Shown here: positions 1 to 11,402 of the stretch, one piece after another
Position numbering within the stretch: the stretch's first letter is position 1
Layout of the letters: each line of letters begins with the position of its first letter
DNA from: Primula veris
Taxonomy: Eukaryota > Streptophyta > Magnoliopsida > Ericales > Primulaceae
Reading direction: 5' to 3'
Length of the DNA stretch: 64,000 bases
Assembly (NCBI GenBank): GCA_963682055.1
Contig: OY821751.1
Location: 6,262,001-6,326,000 of the forward strand
The notes under the pieces: model-generated
The model's database searches: none
The model's input: the letters and a program-made list of their open reading frames with translations, nothing else
Told to the model about the DNA's origin: nothing
Position numbers and translations under genes: made by a program

Positions 1-400
1 AAGTTTGATAATGGTGATACCTCAGTATCCTTAGCTTCTGTTCATATTGCTAAAACCAATTTGCTAAGTATTATTGAAGATGAGGAATGTTTTGCCAAAC
101 AAAAAAGTAGAATCAACTGTGAAGTCTCAAGTGTGTTTATTAATGGAATGAGAGAGGCTGAAGTTAGAAAAAAATTATTGAAATATATTGATACATGTCT
201 AGTTATAATTATAGCATTTTTAAAAAAAATATTTGAATAACTATTTTGGATTAAAAAATGAAAGGGATACGGAGTGGGTACAAAATATGAGATAGAATAT
301 TTGTACTCGTCAATCACATGCAAGTAATATGAATACTGTTAATTTGTTAAGACATTTTGAAAAGGAAATAAGTAATTGTGGAGGCCTCTTTTCCAAGATG
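1..400. repeat. SPH-flank remnant at window edge
   Basis: From about base 118 to 385 the sequence is a diverged copy of the spacer between the two S-protein homologue copies (about 12175-12440): same order of motifs, including the stretch around GAATACTGTTAA and TTTTGAAAAGGAAATAA. This implies another, now lost or off-window, SPH unit on the left. Bases 1-117 match nothing else I can see. Frame 1 stays open to about base 240, but it runs on into the non-coding homology, so I do not call a gene. Confidence 0.6.
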
Positions 401-566
401 TCCAACTTGTAAAATAAAATTAACGTTTATAATTACCCGTCTTTTAGATCCTTACTTCTAGATGAATACTGCCAAGATGTCCAACCTGTACAAAGTTTTG
501 GTACAAATTGTAGTTATCACAAATATTTTTAGATCCTTACTTCTGTTTAATCTTTTTACAAGGAAA

Positions 567-712
567 AACATAGAAATGACCATGGAAAAATTCCTACATT
601 TGAGCTTGGAATATTTTACTTATGTTTAATTTTGTGATTTAAATGGCCATGGAAAAATTCCTACATTTGAGCTTGGAATATTTTACTTATGTTTAATCTT
701 TTACAAGGACAA
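567..712. repeat. 67-bp tandem duplication
   Basis: A segment beginning CCATGGAAAAATTCC and ending in TTACTTATGTTTAAT occurs twice, with a period of about 67 bp. The surrounding stretch 400-985 shows nothing else recognisable. Confidence 0.75.
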
Positions 713-985
713 ACATAGAGAGAAGAGACACTTTGAGTTTGGAACATAAATCTCTATTAAGAGTGTGTTTTGTCGAAAATCATGTATTTACTCTCTAAAT
801 CTATTACTCAAGCTTTTTTCCAAAACGATGACAACGAGGGACATTCTTAAGTTATAGTTTCTAGGTCATAAGCACCTCACATTTTTGTAATTGCATTGTA
901 AAAATAGACTTAAATTGATTATTGAGCTAATGATAGTTATTTATTGAGTTATTGATCAATGCAGATGAAGATGTTCAAGAGTAAT

Positions 986-1715
986 GAGGTTTACCCCTGA
1001 CATTGTTTATGACAAAAAGGGGAGTAATTTGTGTGTTTCGGACTATTTTGTGATGTTTTTTCTTTCTAGTGAACAATATGTTTGTTCTTAAATCTGTAAT
1101 AATTTGGAGTACTTCTTTGAGTATGGTGTTAATTGTGAAATTATGAGTTGTGATAAACGTTTATATTATTTATACTCAACACAACAATGTGAACTCTAAT
1201 GATATATTTGCCGGTGAAAAGATGTGTTATTTCAGTTGTAACTGAAACTTGAATTAAGTAACTGAGGGGGAGTTCAATGAGCTTAACTGATTTATTCTGA
1301 TATTTGAATACATAACTTGAACTATTTTAATTGCAGAAGTCAAGGAAAGTTTATGAAGGTTGAGATAGAACTGAAAACTAAGTGTTTTTGTAAAAATAAT
1401 GACAAATTAGGAGATTGTTAGGGCCTATTTTATATAGTCTAATAATTAATATTTGTTATTATTTTCATAAAAAAACACCTAGTTTTTATTACGTTATATA
1501 TTCAATATCCTTCTAATAATCTTTTATAAGTTACATTATCAGTTGTAACCGACTTATACAACTGAAAAATCTTGACAGCTAGGTCAAAAATTCTGTAGAG
1601 ATGTTGTTTGTTGATCAAGAAAGAGATTTTCGTTGAAGATAACAAACGTGGGGAATCTTAGAAGATTAAGTGAAGATTGCGCAGCAAGTATTCATTCAGA
1701 AAGTAAATTTCAATG
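986..1715 (+). mobile_element. Decayed SIRE-type copia 3' region and start of its 3' LTR
   Basis: The order of landmarks matches the 3' non-coding end of the complete copia element at 55.97-56.38 kb: ATGACAAAAAGGGGAG near 1008, a GAGGGGGAG purine block near 1263, then ACAAATTAGGAGAT immediately before TGTTAG at 1416. That last point marks the LTR start. The LTR runs to about 1715, where TRIM-family sequence takes over, and appears to resume at about 5330. The coding part of this element is not in the window. Confidence 0.55.
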
Positions 1716-1945
1716 TGATAAAACCGTGGTAAAAAGAAGTGAGTTATCGCCCATCATCTATATATGTGATCACCTATATGATATATAAGGTAGAAGTATT
1801 CTCTTTCTTATCACCAAGTTCATTTAAATCCGTGCGGCCCAAAAAGCGAAAACGAAATTGGGACAAAACGGACAGTATTGGTGGTAGAAAGCAGATGATG
1901 GCGGTCTGGTCGGAAGACTGTGTTGTTACAATTGGTATCAGAGCT
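1716..1945 (+). mobile_element. TRIM-family LTR (5' truncated) plus primer-binding site
   Basis: Aligns by eye to the 236-bp LTR of the complete TRIM at 33.58-34.16 kb, including the shared stretch GTGCGGCCCAA and the block GGACAGTATTGGTGGTAG. It ends in GTTGTTACA at 1929. Directly after comes ATTGGTATCAGAGC, the usual plant primer-binding site complementary to initiator methionine tRNA. The first ~25 bp of the LTR are missing or too diverged to see. Confidence 0.65.
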
Positions 1946-4900
1946 GAAGGTAATATGTACCTTATACCAATTCGTTTACTTAGACGAGCTTTGGTCTCAA
2001 GTCGGTTAGGTTCCTAAATTAGTGTTGGGTCCATGGATTATTTTAGTTTATGATTTTATAATTAATACGATACTTATTGTTATATTATTAAAGAGAGAGT
2101 GTAAGTATTTAGTTTAAAAATTAAGTAAGTTGATGTAGTGTTTTGATGGTAGGAGAGAGAAAGTTTGGGTTTGGATATGAGTTTATATTGATTGATGGTA
2201 TGATTGTGTAATTTATTCATAATAATATGTTATCAACAAGAGGTTGCATTACATGTATAATCGGAAGAAAAGAAAAGAGACGAAAAATATATTTTATTAG
2301 TTACAAATAGGAAAGTTACTAGATAAATAATTTGCCTTGAGGATTGAAGAATACACTATTCTGTTTTTATAATCTTAGAGAATATCTTTCGTAGAGTAAC
2401 GTGATACTATAAATTGATAACTATAAGTTATTCTCTATACGAATGTATTTTATTCTTTTTCTTTTTATAGTGTCGTAAATTACTATTTCTATTAAAATGA
2501 TATAGCAACAATTTCGGAATATGTCTAGTTATCGTATGATATTAATAATATTTTTGGAGTGGAAGTTTTTTTAAAGATATGTATTAATTTGAAGCATTTG
2601 CAGGGCTTGATTATCGATTTAAGGAAAACATGGTAGAATATCTTTAGTAAATGAAAAGATAGCTTACATTTATTAGAATTAATTCCTACGTATAAAATTT
2701 ATGTGGTTTGATTCGGTAGAGATATACATTTTGTCTAAACTCATGATTAGGAAGAATTATGTGGTTGGGATTAATAGAGTTTTAGTAATAAGATATAGTA
2801 AGGGATAGGAACTAGTAAAAGTTTGGCCTTGGAATTTATACTGCTAGTTTTCGCATCATAATTTTTCAAGCTCTACCAGAATAATAATGATGTTATTAGT
2901 GATTTTAATCTCAAATGAGTTTCCAAGATACCTATTATTATAATTCGTTTATATAGTTTATGCTACATGCATACACAAGTAACTGTTTTGGAGACCGGTT
3001 TGTTAGAGAAATTATGTGAGTTGACTTCAAATGTTAAAGTCGCGTCTAAGAAAGATAATTATTATATATTATTTATTTGTTCGTTGTTAGTTAAAAGGAG
3101 ATAGTTATAATTTATTTATTTTCTTGATCTTTGAGAACTACATATGTTTTAATCAGAGTGTGTAGCTAAAGCATATATAATATTATTCCGAAACATTATT
3201 TTTTAAAAGTTTTTAGAGAAATAAAGTCTTTAACTGGTGAAGAGTGTAAATCCCGTATTTTTCCCTATTGTTATTATTAGTAATGGTAATTATCTAGAAT
3301 TACAATATTTTCTTTTGTGATTAGCATTAATAGTGAATCGACGTGTTGTAATTGCTAAATAAGTAATAAGTATGATTAGAGGTTTTATAAGTTTACTGGT
3401 TGTCAAATAAGTATGTAGTAATGAGACATTCATTTCAAAGGAGTTACAAATATATACTCCTTAAAGTTTAGCCACATTTAATTATTAATGGGTTACAAAC
3501 ATAAAGTAGTAAGAAAAGTCATGGAAAATGGAAAGGCTTAAAACATAAGTAATAAACTGTTAACCCATTTATATATATACATGTAGATTACTTGTTTTGC
3601 TTACTGAGTCACATATGCAATAAATGGCCACTTTGATTGTGGAAGTTACGTACAAATAATTACAGGAGTACTTATTTTTATAAAGAGCTAAAATTCATTT
3701 GGTAGCTAGAAAAGTTATATATATACAACACATACAATATAGCCAAAGAAAAGTTACAGCAACCTATATTCTCTTTTAAATATTTCATGAATTCCACTTC
3801 TTATATATGTGAATATTTGGACACCTAAATACTACACAAATAGATTAAGTGGTAGATTAAATGTATGTATATATGTTATATAACTATGCAAGATGCATGG
3901 TGCAAGAACATAGAATGCGTGAGATTTTGGGTAAGGAAGGAAAAGGATTTTAATAAGGAAAATCATTTGTTCACAGTAGCTTATCTGGTGTAGTAGAAGA
4001 ATTTTGGTTATTCCAAATCCGTATATTTTTCTTCAGAATCTGTATTATCATTTATGTGAGTGGTTTTCTTACCTGCTATTATAAAATTTCATTACATTTT
4101 CTAACGTTGCAGGCTCAAATATGGTTATTTGAGAAAATGTTGCAGGCTCAAAGAGAAAAATTGTTGTTACGTCTAGGAACGTAAAGAAAAGTAATGTTTA
4201 TATGCGTCGATGGACGTATATGGTTATTTGATAAAATGTTATTTTATTTTGTTGATCTCTATGCTTTTATATTTGGAATTAAGTTTATAGAATAAAAGAG
4301 ATTTGGGAAGTACAGATTTAACGAATAAAAAAAAATCAGAAAGTGTTAATCCAACGAATAAAAGAGATACAAGAAGTCTGGATCAAACGAATAAGAGATA
4401 TTCAGAAAGTCTGAATCCACCTATGAGATTGAGAAGGCCAATCGGGCTTAATTTCTCATTTATATTATTGTATTTATCAAATCAAAAACTTGTTATTTTC
4501 TTCCGTAGTTTTATTTATACTTTTGATTTGGGAATTTTTTTATTAAAGTTAAAATCATTGTTTTCTTTGAAAGAAAAATAAAAAGAATGATAAAACCTAT
4601 TTTCGACCCTATATTATATTACAAGATTTGTCATTCACTAAACTAGTTTAACTTAACCTTCGTTTTTATAACTGTTTTCACGTTAGCAAATTGTTAATAT
4701 AGTTGATATCGAATCAATTGGGACTAGACAAACCCCATAGGGCTTAGCATTTAAATTCCGATGCGTTTGTAATAATTTATAATATAAAGTCGTTGGGTTA
4801 TTAAAGAAATATTGGAAAATGTATTTTAAGAATTTATTTAAGTGTTTTAGTTGATGAACTTATTTGAAAACGTGTGTTCTTTAAGTTACGTTTTGTCTAG

Positions 4901-4958
4901 CATGTGCCGTCGCACGTGTTATTCGGTCGTGTGACTTCCTATTTGGTCTGAGATGTTA
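1946..4958. other. AT-rich stretch between two TRIM-family pieces, no gene seen
   Basis: No coding region, RNA gene or element end is recognised in these 3 kb apart from the 33-bp repeat listed separately. It lies between a TRIM-type LTR plus PBS (1716-1945) and a TRIM-type internal region plus LTR (4959-5296). It could therefore be the non-coding interior of one larger non-autonomous LTR element, or unrelated spacer between two fragments. I cannot decide. Confidence 0.4.
4287..4418 (+). repeat. 33-bp tandem repeat, about four units
   Basis: Three clear units start with AACGAATAA at 4320, 4353 and 4386, each 33 bp. A more diverged unit sits just upstream. Because 33 is a multiple of three, a 92-codon frame through it (4303-4581) reads as an 11-residue repeat (TNKRDTRSLDQ type). 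There is no other sign of coding, so I treat the frame as a consequence of the repeat. Confidence 0.75.
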
Positions 4959-5296
4959 CATTTTTTTTGTACCAGAGCCACTATCTAGCTGATGTGGGCA
5001 CTGACAATTCCGGAAGGACGGCGTGCCCGACGAGGACGTCGTGCCTGAAGAGAAAAGAGTGTAACGACCCGGATTTTCATAGGAAAATATCATAGTAAAG
5101 GAAAGTGATCTATCCAAAATCAACTAGATATGTGGGTAATTATATGGCATATAACCTAGAAGTATCAACGTTTTTATCACCAATTTCTTTTAATATCGTG
5201 CGGCCCAAGAAGCGATGATGAAACTAGGCCAAAGTGGACAGTATTGTTGGTAGGAAGCATATGGTGACGGTCTGATCGGAGGACTGGGTCGTTACA
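4959..5296 (+). mobile_element. TRIM-family internal segment and complete 3' LTR
   Basis: The internal part (to 5059) shares CTATCTAGCTGAT, the CGGAAGGAC block and a GAAGAGAAAAGAG polypurine tract with the TRIM at 33.6 kb. The LTR begins TGTAACGACCCGG at 5060 and ends GGTCGTTACA at 5296 (237 bp, against 236 bp in the complete copy). The sequence just before the internal part ends in ATGTTACA but does not resemble the LTR, so the left LTR of this copy is absent or replaced. Confidence 0.7.
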
Positions 5297-5329
5297 TCAA
5301 TGATTAAAGAATTAAAGAATGAGGGATCA

Positions 5330-5800
5330 ATCAGTTGGAACTAAACTTGGAAAGTTTATTCTTTAGTATATTATATTACGTTATGTGTACGCATGATATA
5401 TAAATGCATTTTCCAACCGTAGGGTAGTTTTATGTATTCAGAACTTGAAAGTTTATTTTCTTAGAATACAGTGCTATTGCTAAATAGATTAAACCATGGA
5501 GGGAGGTCACCTTGAAATATGATAGTTGAGAGGAGTAGTAGCAATAGCAATATAGGCTTAAACAGTGAATGAGTCATTGGTTTTGTAAGTCTCATATATT
5601 CTTTGTATCTTAGCAAGGGCTCCGGAGAAGTAGAATTGGTTGAACTCCGTCATCAAACATAATGTGTTCAATCTCTATCTATCAAGTACGTTTGTGTGTG
5701 TTAAGCTAATATATCAAGATTCAATTTCAGTTACAATTGAGAACTAAATTCACTGAATTTTAGTTGTAACTGAGACTTGCGTCACTGCATCTTAGAGTAT
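5330..5800 (+). mobile_element. Right part of decayed SIRE-type LTR
   Basis: Contains a diverged version of the landmark near the 3' end of the intact LTRs: CTCCGGAGAAGTAGAATTGG and GAACTCCGT here, against CCCCGGAGACGTAGCCTAGT and GAACTCCGT there. It then has CAGTTACAATTG and GTTGTAACTGAG motifs typical of that family. Together with 1416-1715 it looks like one LTR split by the TRIM-family material. Confidence 0.45.
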
Positions 5801-5869
5801 TAAGCTATTTAGTTATTTCAACAAGTATAACCAAAAAAATTCATATGTTTCACAGAATTCTTAACCCGT

Positions 5870-6192
5870 GACCATGCTTCAATAGGTGTCACCCCTTGAA
5901 CACTTTTGGTTCACCAAGGTAGTAAGGTATGTTAACTATCTCAATCGACAGACTTTTGGGTAGTTTTTTCTTAAAAGTAAACACCTGCCATTTCCATCAC
6001 ATTTCTATATTTTTTATGTGATATCCCATTTTGTTGTGCTGGGTATGATACAATCAAAGGATGTATAAGGCCATTGTTTCAACAACAAAAGTTAAAGCTA
6101 GGGAAGAACTCTTTAGAACCTCAAAGTTTGACTTTTGTATTCGATGTTTAAACCATTTGTTTAAAAATATTTAAACACCAACCAGGCCAAAA
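5870..6192 (-). repeat. Dispersed repeat F, inverted copy
   Basis: The reverse complement aligns along its length to about 10153-10470. Landmarks are GGTGTTTAAATAT, AAATGGTTTAAACA, GGGATATCACATA against GGGATTTCACATA, and GGCAGGTGTTTACTTTTAA. A third, partial copy is at about 45.25-45.64 kb. No coding potential; identity unknown. Confidence 0.65.
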
Positions 6193-6514
6193 TGAAGAGC
6201 TGTAGTGATAAGCAAAGATATGATGTCTATTTTTTTATGTATGTTTGAAGGATCTAGTAGCTTGATAATATTTTTTTAAATACCAACTTTGGGGGTTTTT
6301 CCTGATCAATAATGCTGGTAATCTCCTTTTTTATTAGACTTAGATTTGCTCTTTAATTTGGCCTTTAGATCACTTTGATCATGCAGCAGTAAGGGGAGTT
6401 ATAAGGCTTTGAGTGATAAGCAGCAAAGGTCAATTCATCATAGCAAGAAAGTTTCTGAAAAATTGGAGATTTGCAGTATTAATCTTTTTGCTTTTTTACC
6501 TCCTCTACAAGAAT
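6193..6514. other. No feature seen
   Basis: AT-rich spacer between repeat F and a GTGACG-rich segment. I see no gene, element end or structured repeat. Confidence 0.4.
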
Positions 6515-6735
6515 TCAGCTGTTTAGTGACGAAAGCTTTCGAGCCAATTTCGTCACAACAGACCTCAATGATAACACATAGTGGACACTAGGTCGTCACT
6601 ATAGATCTGACACTAAAAGGTCACTGTGACGGGAAAATTGTTCGTCACTGAAGGTATCTCTTTATTGACGAGAACGTTCGTCGCTAAAATTAACAACTAT
6701 AATGACCACAAGATTTCTCACTAAACAAACATTCG
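6515..6735. mobile_element. Possible DNA-transposon subterminal region
   Basis: Dense direct and inverted GTGACGAAA/TTCGTCAC motifs, for example GTGACGAAAGC facing ATTTCGTCAC, and TCACTGTGACGGG, plus TCGTCGCTAAA. Such clusters occur in the subterminal repeats of CACTA-type and some Mutator-type elements. I could not fix terminal repeats or a target duplication. Confidence 0.3.
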
Positions 6736-7035
6736 CTAGAAACCCACTTACATACCAATATATTCAACCTGCATTCCGTTAACATGTCATGGAATGAACC
6801 ACAATAATCTGATTATGTGAAAGAATGAATTATGCCTATAAGTAAACAAATACCATTAATACAATAAAATTTCACAATTTGGTCATTTTTTTCCAGTTAC
6901 AACTTCCCAGAAACAAATCTAACTGTAGCAAACGTAGAACTTCAGAAAATTAGAAGCTTGAAAGGTACATACAAATTGTACACAAAATTGTTTTTAGTCC
7001 TTGTAGAAAGTCAACAAGTTTCAGCTCAACTCATA
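6736..7035. other. No feature seen
   Basis: Spacer of ordinary AT-rich composition without a recognisable gene or repeat. Confidence 0.4.
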
Positions 7036-7330
7036 AATCTACTATATATATATAACAGACTTAATAAGTTGAATTCTATTTGCACAGTTTAAAAACTTAC
7101 AAGTCCAAGAGATACCTCTACTAATAATTTTATCAACAAGCCCATCACAGTGAATTGCTTTGAGCTTAGATGTGATAAGAGGGATACCAAGATACCTGAT
7201 GGGAAGATTGTGAATCTTATAAGCTAACAAGTTGGTAATATCAGTAAGAATATTATCCTCAATCCCATATGCAAGCAAGGATGTTAAAGGTATTAATATC
7301 TAAACTCTCTATTAACGATGATATTTTTAA
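7036..7330 (-). pseudogene. LINE reverse-transcriptase fragment
   Basis: An open stretch on the minus strand (7278 to 7042) encodes about 78 residues with the block RYLGIPLITSKLKA. It is followed by a SWTCKFLNCANRIQLIKSV-like segment, the conserved region just after the reverse-transcriptase palm in plant L1-type LINEs. The catalytic YADD box, endonuclease and RNase H are absent, so this is a dead fragment. It sits ~120 bp left of the hAT element. The corresponding region of the larger LINE at 14-19.9 kb is diverged from it. Confidence 0.75.
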
Positions 7331-7448
7331 GGGTGCCTATGTTTTGTTTCCATGCTACTTAAGATGATAGTTATTAAGAGATGAAATCACTTGATTCATT
7401 TTCTCCCATATCTGGTTTTCATTAAGGAATAAGGCCAATGAAGAATAA

Positions 7449-7456
7449 GTATGAGT
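7449..7456. repeat. 8-bp target duplication, left copy
   Basis: AGTATGAG directly before the hAT element; repeated at 8338-8345. Confidence 0.85.
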
Positions 7457-8337
7457 AGGGCTGGGCACGGTCCGGTTCGGTTCGGTTTTTGGTAAAAGCG
7501 GAACCAAAACCGAAATTAATTTCGGTCCGGTTATTTTCGGTTTTCGGTTTTCTGAAAATGTGAACCGAACCGAACCGGACCGAAACAAGCCGGTTCGGTT
7601 CGGTTCCGGTTTTGGTTCGGTTTTTCGGTACCGATTTTGGTTTTCCGGTACCGGTTTTGGTTCAGGTTTACAGGTACATACACTTTAAACTTATTTATTT
7701 TATAACCTGTTCAAAAATGCTAAATAGCCAAACCCAAAACTTCACTTATAACAACAAACCTAAAAAAACCCAGAAATTTTCAGATTCTTTATCCAGTCGG
7801 TTACTTAGGATCGTAAAAAGAAATTCATCAATTGAAAATAAGAGTAACTAAGGAAGTATTTTTAATAATTATGTAAAAATAAAAATGCAAACAACAAAAG
7901 GGATGGTATGAATGCTCATCATTGGAAATTTGAAAGAGAGAGAGAGACAGAGAGAATGCGGCTAAGAAGAGTGAGAGTAATAACTAATAACTGATAAGGT
8001 CCATAAGGGATAAGGAAGCCCTAAAAACATTTACATTACTGGTCTTTTATTTTCTTTGTTTGTTTATTTATTTAACCAAAAAAATTAATTTGTACATGTA
8101 TGGTATAGAATTAATTAGTATATTTTTTTGGTTTTTTCCGGTTTTTTTCGGTTTTTTCTGTTTTACGGTTTTTTCGGTTTTACGGTTTTTTTCGGTTCGG
8201 TTATGCAGTGAACCGAAACCGGCCAGAATGGTTTTCGGTCTTCTCGGATTCGGTCTTTTTCGCTTTCGATTTTTTTCGGTTCGGTCCGATTCGGTTTCCG
8301 GTCTGGGTCGGTTTTTACGGGTTTTTGCCCAGCCCTA
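7457..8337. mobile_element. Non-autonomous hAT-type transposon
   Basis: Starts TAGGGCTGGGCA and ends with its exact inverse TGCCCAGCCCTA, giving 12-bp terminal inverted repeats. It is flanked by the 8-bp direct repeat AGTATGAG; 8 bp is diagnostic for the hAT superfamily. Both subterminal regions are arrays of CGGTT/AACCG pentamers (about 7475-7665 and 8140-8315), the kind of dense binding-site array that hAT transposases use. The interior is ordinary AT-rich sequence with no transposase, so it needed an enzyme in trans. The right flank has an empty counterpart at about 33.27 kb. Confidence 0.85.
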
Positions 8338-8345
8338 AGTATGAG
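8338..8345. repeat. 8-bp target duplication, right copy
   Basis: AGTATGAG directly after the hAT right end, identical to 7449-7456. Confidence 0.85.
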
Positions 8346-8875
8346 GATCATAAAGAGAGAGGCAGAGAGATTTTTATATGGCATGGCCAAAGAAAGAACC
8401 AAGTTACAAGTAAGAGATACAATGCAACTTTAAAATTTGCCTTAAGTTTTTATCAAATAAGGACTACAAATTATCAGATTTAATTCGATACCCTCCTCAT
8501 ATTTCAATTGCTGCCTAAAAATTGAATTTGGTGTAACATACGTACCACAGCTGCATTCGTATATGGATCTGATCAGTTTTTTTGTTGTACAAGTTTTATA
8601 TTTTTATTTTAATTCCAAACACTCAAAAAAAGATGGCCGAGGTTAGGCAGATCATTACTTGTGTATAAACATCAATTCAAAATAACCAAGTACAAGAAAT
8701 ATTATAAAACGAAATAAAATCTACGCAACTGAAAAAATAATAAGTGGAATAAACAAAGTGAACGAAAAATAGCCAATATCATCGTCTCATCTGAGACATA
8801 TGCCTCGAATCCAGTGTAAATATCCCCTTATCCTCCGTGGATGTGTATCAGTATCGTGAAAGAAGAATCCTAGTC
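8338..8875. repeat. Segmental duplication A, left copy (LINE 3' tail)
   Basis: Aligns in the same orientation to 33262-34465, from GAGGATCATAAAGAG through CAGCTGCATTCG to GTGTATCAGTA. This copy lacks the TRIM: it reads GCCGAGGTTAGGCAG where the other has the element. In the other copy a LINE RNase H fragment on the minus strand follows directly, so the segment is probably the 3' untranslated tail of a decayed minus-strand LINE. Confidence 0.7.
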
Positions 8876-9179
8876 AAGGAATGAATGAGAGAAATAAAAA
8901 AACACTTCTTATTTGATTAACATTGAGATTCTTTTTAAGGCTATAAATAAAGTCATTTTAGACTATAATATTTGGTGTCTCTACATCATAAATTATACAA
9001 CAAATAGAATGAGAGACACCCAATAAATATTAGAGAGAGAAAAAATTATTTTGAGAGAAATTCGTGTCGGAATGTCATTAGATATTCAGAGGTGTTATGT
9101 AGGATCAATAGTTTGATAAGAAAATACCAGTGATGGTGTCATTGAGTATTGTAATACTTGAGTCTACTATTGTATGTTA
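8876..9179. other. No feature seen
   Basis: AT-rich spacer; only short GAGA runs are notable. Confidence 0.4.
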
Positions 9180-9960
9180 GAAAATAGAAAAATTCACAAT
9201 TTTCACTTGAGAATTCAAACACGAGGATTCATTTGTTAAATTAAGTGTGGTTTTGCGTTATTTCTTAAACTTATTGAGTTGCAAAATAAAGACGTGCTCT
9301 TAAATTAGTCAACAACACATGTGAGTTAATTTAGTTTTAGTTTTTGCCAATGGTCCCAGTTGGCAGATTTCATAGCAGATCGATAAGCCTATATCAGTTT
9401 CAGCAATTTTCAGCTAATTATTTGATTATTTCTTGAGCCTATCTAAAGTTTGAGTTTCTTTTTCTTTTCTGTCTTCATTTTTCTTTCAAACGGCATCACT
9501 TTGCGTGTGCAACAATAGCACACATTGTCAAAACCGATCAATCCAAATTAAAGCTACGTAACGGGGAAGTAGTTCAAGCTAAGGCCAGGAATACGGTCCA
9601 AATTAACACCAAAAGGCGTAACAAATCCATTTCAAATTTTATCTTCATACGGTCATACCAGAACTTGATAACAACTTATTGAGATTGCTAAAATGATGAA
9701 AAATGGCAAGTGTCTTTTAAAATAAACTTATGTTATATATTAACACACATGGAGCTGAAATTGCAAGGTCAAGATGGACGGAAATAGTTTTTATTTGAAC
9801 ATGAGGTGATTAACAAGTAAAAATATTTTTAATATAACTAATAATTGATCATATTCAAGATTCACAAGAGCAACATTACATAATTAACAATTTAAAATCC
9901 TTGAAGTACGTATAGGAAAAAAATTAAAATTGTTGATATTTTGCCTTTAATCACTGTATG
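9180..9960. repeat. Segmental duplication B, left copy
   Basis: Direct copy of 21880-22660. Shared landmarks include ACAAATCC after AAAAGGCGTA, GGTCCCAGTTGGCAGA (GGTTCCAGTTGGCAGA in the other copy) and GTGCAACAATAGCACACATT. No coding region is recognised in either copy. Confidence 0.75.
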
Positions 9961-10023
9961 TTTTCAGCCATGCCCAAGTTTTATGTGAGGCAAACATTAC
10001 ATAATATCATTTTCTAAGAGCAA

Positions 10024-10152
10024 CAAAGATCTTGGATTTGATGCAATCAGATATATGTGGGCATATGAGTGTTGAGACATTGGGTGAAAGTCTTTATTTT
10101 ATCATGTTCATTGACGACTTCACAAGAATGACTTGCTTTATTTCTCTGAGAC
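10024..10152 (+). pseudogene. Ty1-copia integrase fragment
   Basis: One frame reads LQSDICGHMSVETLG-type sequence (in part DLMQSDICGHMSVE) followed by YFIMFIDDFTRMT. This is the first catalytic-aspartate region and the following FIDDFTR motif of copia integrases. About 43 codons remain, then a stop follows. It is a different lineage from the SIRE-type element at 47.5 kb, whose equivalent region reads LLHIDLMG and VVVDDFSRYTW. Confidence 0.7.
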
Positions 10153-10625
10153 ACAAATGTGAGGCCTGATCGGTGTTTAAATATATTTTTACAAATGGTT
10201 TAAACACCGAATACAAAGGTGATAAAACTCAATATAGTTTGAGGTTCTTATAAAGAGATGTACTAAAGAGCTTTCTCTCCTTTAACTTTTTTTTGTCGAA
10301 AAATGATCTTTTTCATTTTTTAACAGTACACTAAAAATATTTTTTTTCCCCAAATGGGATTTCACATAGAAAAAATAGAAATTTGATGGTAATGGCAAGG
10401 TGTTTACTTTTAAACAAAAAACTACTTAAATGTCTCTTGATTAAGGTAGTTAATCAAATTGATCCAAATCGAGTCTCACCAAAGTATCAGTACCAAGTTA
10501 TCAAAGATACTCCTCATATATGTTTGGGCCAAGATTGTGATTAATTACCTACTTTTTTAATTTATCTCTCCATAATTTTTTTACACACAGTATCAAATAA
10601 ATTCAATTCATTACTTACGTGTAAG
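10153..10625 (+). repeat. Dispersed repeat F, direct copy
   Basis: Its left part matches 5870-6192 inverted. Its right part, from about 10238, matches 45255-45640 directly, including the 140-bp segment that forms the right terminal inverted repeat of the element at 44908-45631. Only the right inverted repeat is present here. Confidence 0.65.
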
Positions 10626-11038
10626 GACTGAATACCACGGTTACTCTTTGAAAATATGAATTTGTGCATAATTTGCTCTTATTTAGTACTCGAATTATTA
10701 TGGTAGTATGTAATTCCGGCAAATAAATATTCGGAAATATGTAAAAATATTAACTAATGGTAGTAATTACGCCTATTAAATATTGACATCATTATTTCTT
10801 TTCTTTTTTTGTTTTTTGAATGTATCATTATTTCCTTTTCATCATATGTAAAAATATACTTACATATATGTTTGTAATGGAAAGTACATCGGTAATTCCG
10901 TACACAACTAATAAGTAATTAGTTGTATTTCAATATTTGAATTCCCAAAACCTTTCAAATGTCTTTGTTATTAATGGAAACAAAATATTATGTAAGACTA
11001 ATTTAGTTTTATATTTTGAAGTGTCAATCACACGCAAG

Positions 11039-11402
11039 TACTATGAATAATGTTAACTTGTTAGAGCATTTTGAAAAGGAAATAAATAATTATGGAAGGA
11101 ACATTTTGAATCAATGGTGATTAAGTTAATTTATCCCAAATCCCATATATCCTGAATTTATTATTACACACATACCATAATCACGGAAAGAACCATGTGA
11201 ATGCACCCCCAAATATTAATTACTATGAATACTGTTAACTTGTTAAAGCATTTTGAAAAGGAAATAAATAATTATGTAAGTAACAGTTTGAATCAATGGT
11301 GATTAAGTCATTCTATCCCGAATCTCATATATCCTGAATTTATAATTACACACATACTATAATGAGGGACATAACCATGTGAGTGGACCCCCCCTATTAA
11401 TA
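11039..11402 (+). repeat. 182-bp tandem duplication upstream of SPH1
   Basis: Two units, 11039-11220 and 11221-11402, each starting TACTATGAAT and containing AAAGGAAATAAATAATTATG and CATATATCCTGAATTTAT. A related single unit lies upstream of the second SPH copy (about 12370-12490). The repeated block is thus part of the family's upstream region, not unrelated spacer. Confidence 0.75.

Noticed and set aside
1..240. Open frame entering from the left edge on the plus strand
   Set aside because: From about base 118 it overlaps sequence that is clearly non-coding SPH spacer elsewhere in the window, so openness is probably chance.
1739..2017. 92-codon frame
   Set aside because: It lies across a TRIM-type LTR and PBS, which is non-coding.
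7355..8483. Several frames of 77-92 codons on both strands rich in Phe/Arg or Pro/Lys
   Set aside because: They are readings of the CGGTT/AACCG subterminal arrays of the hAT element.
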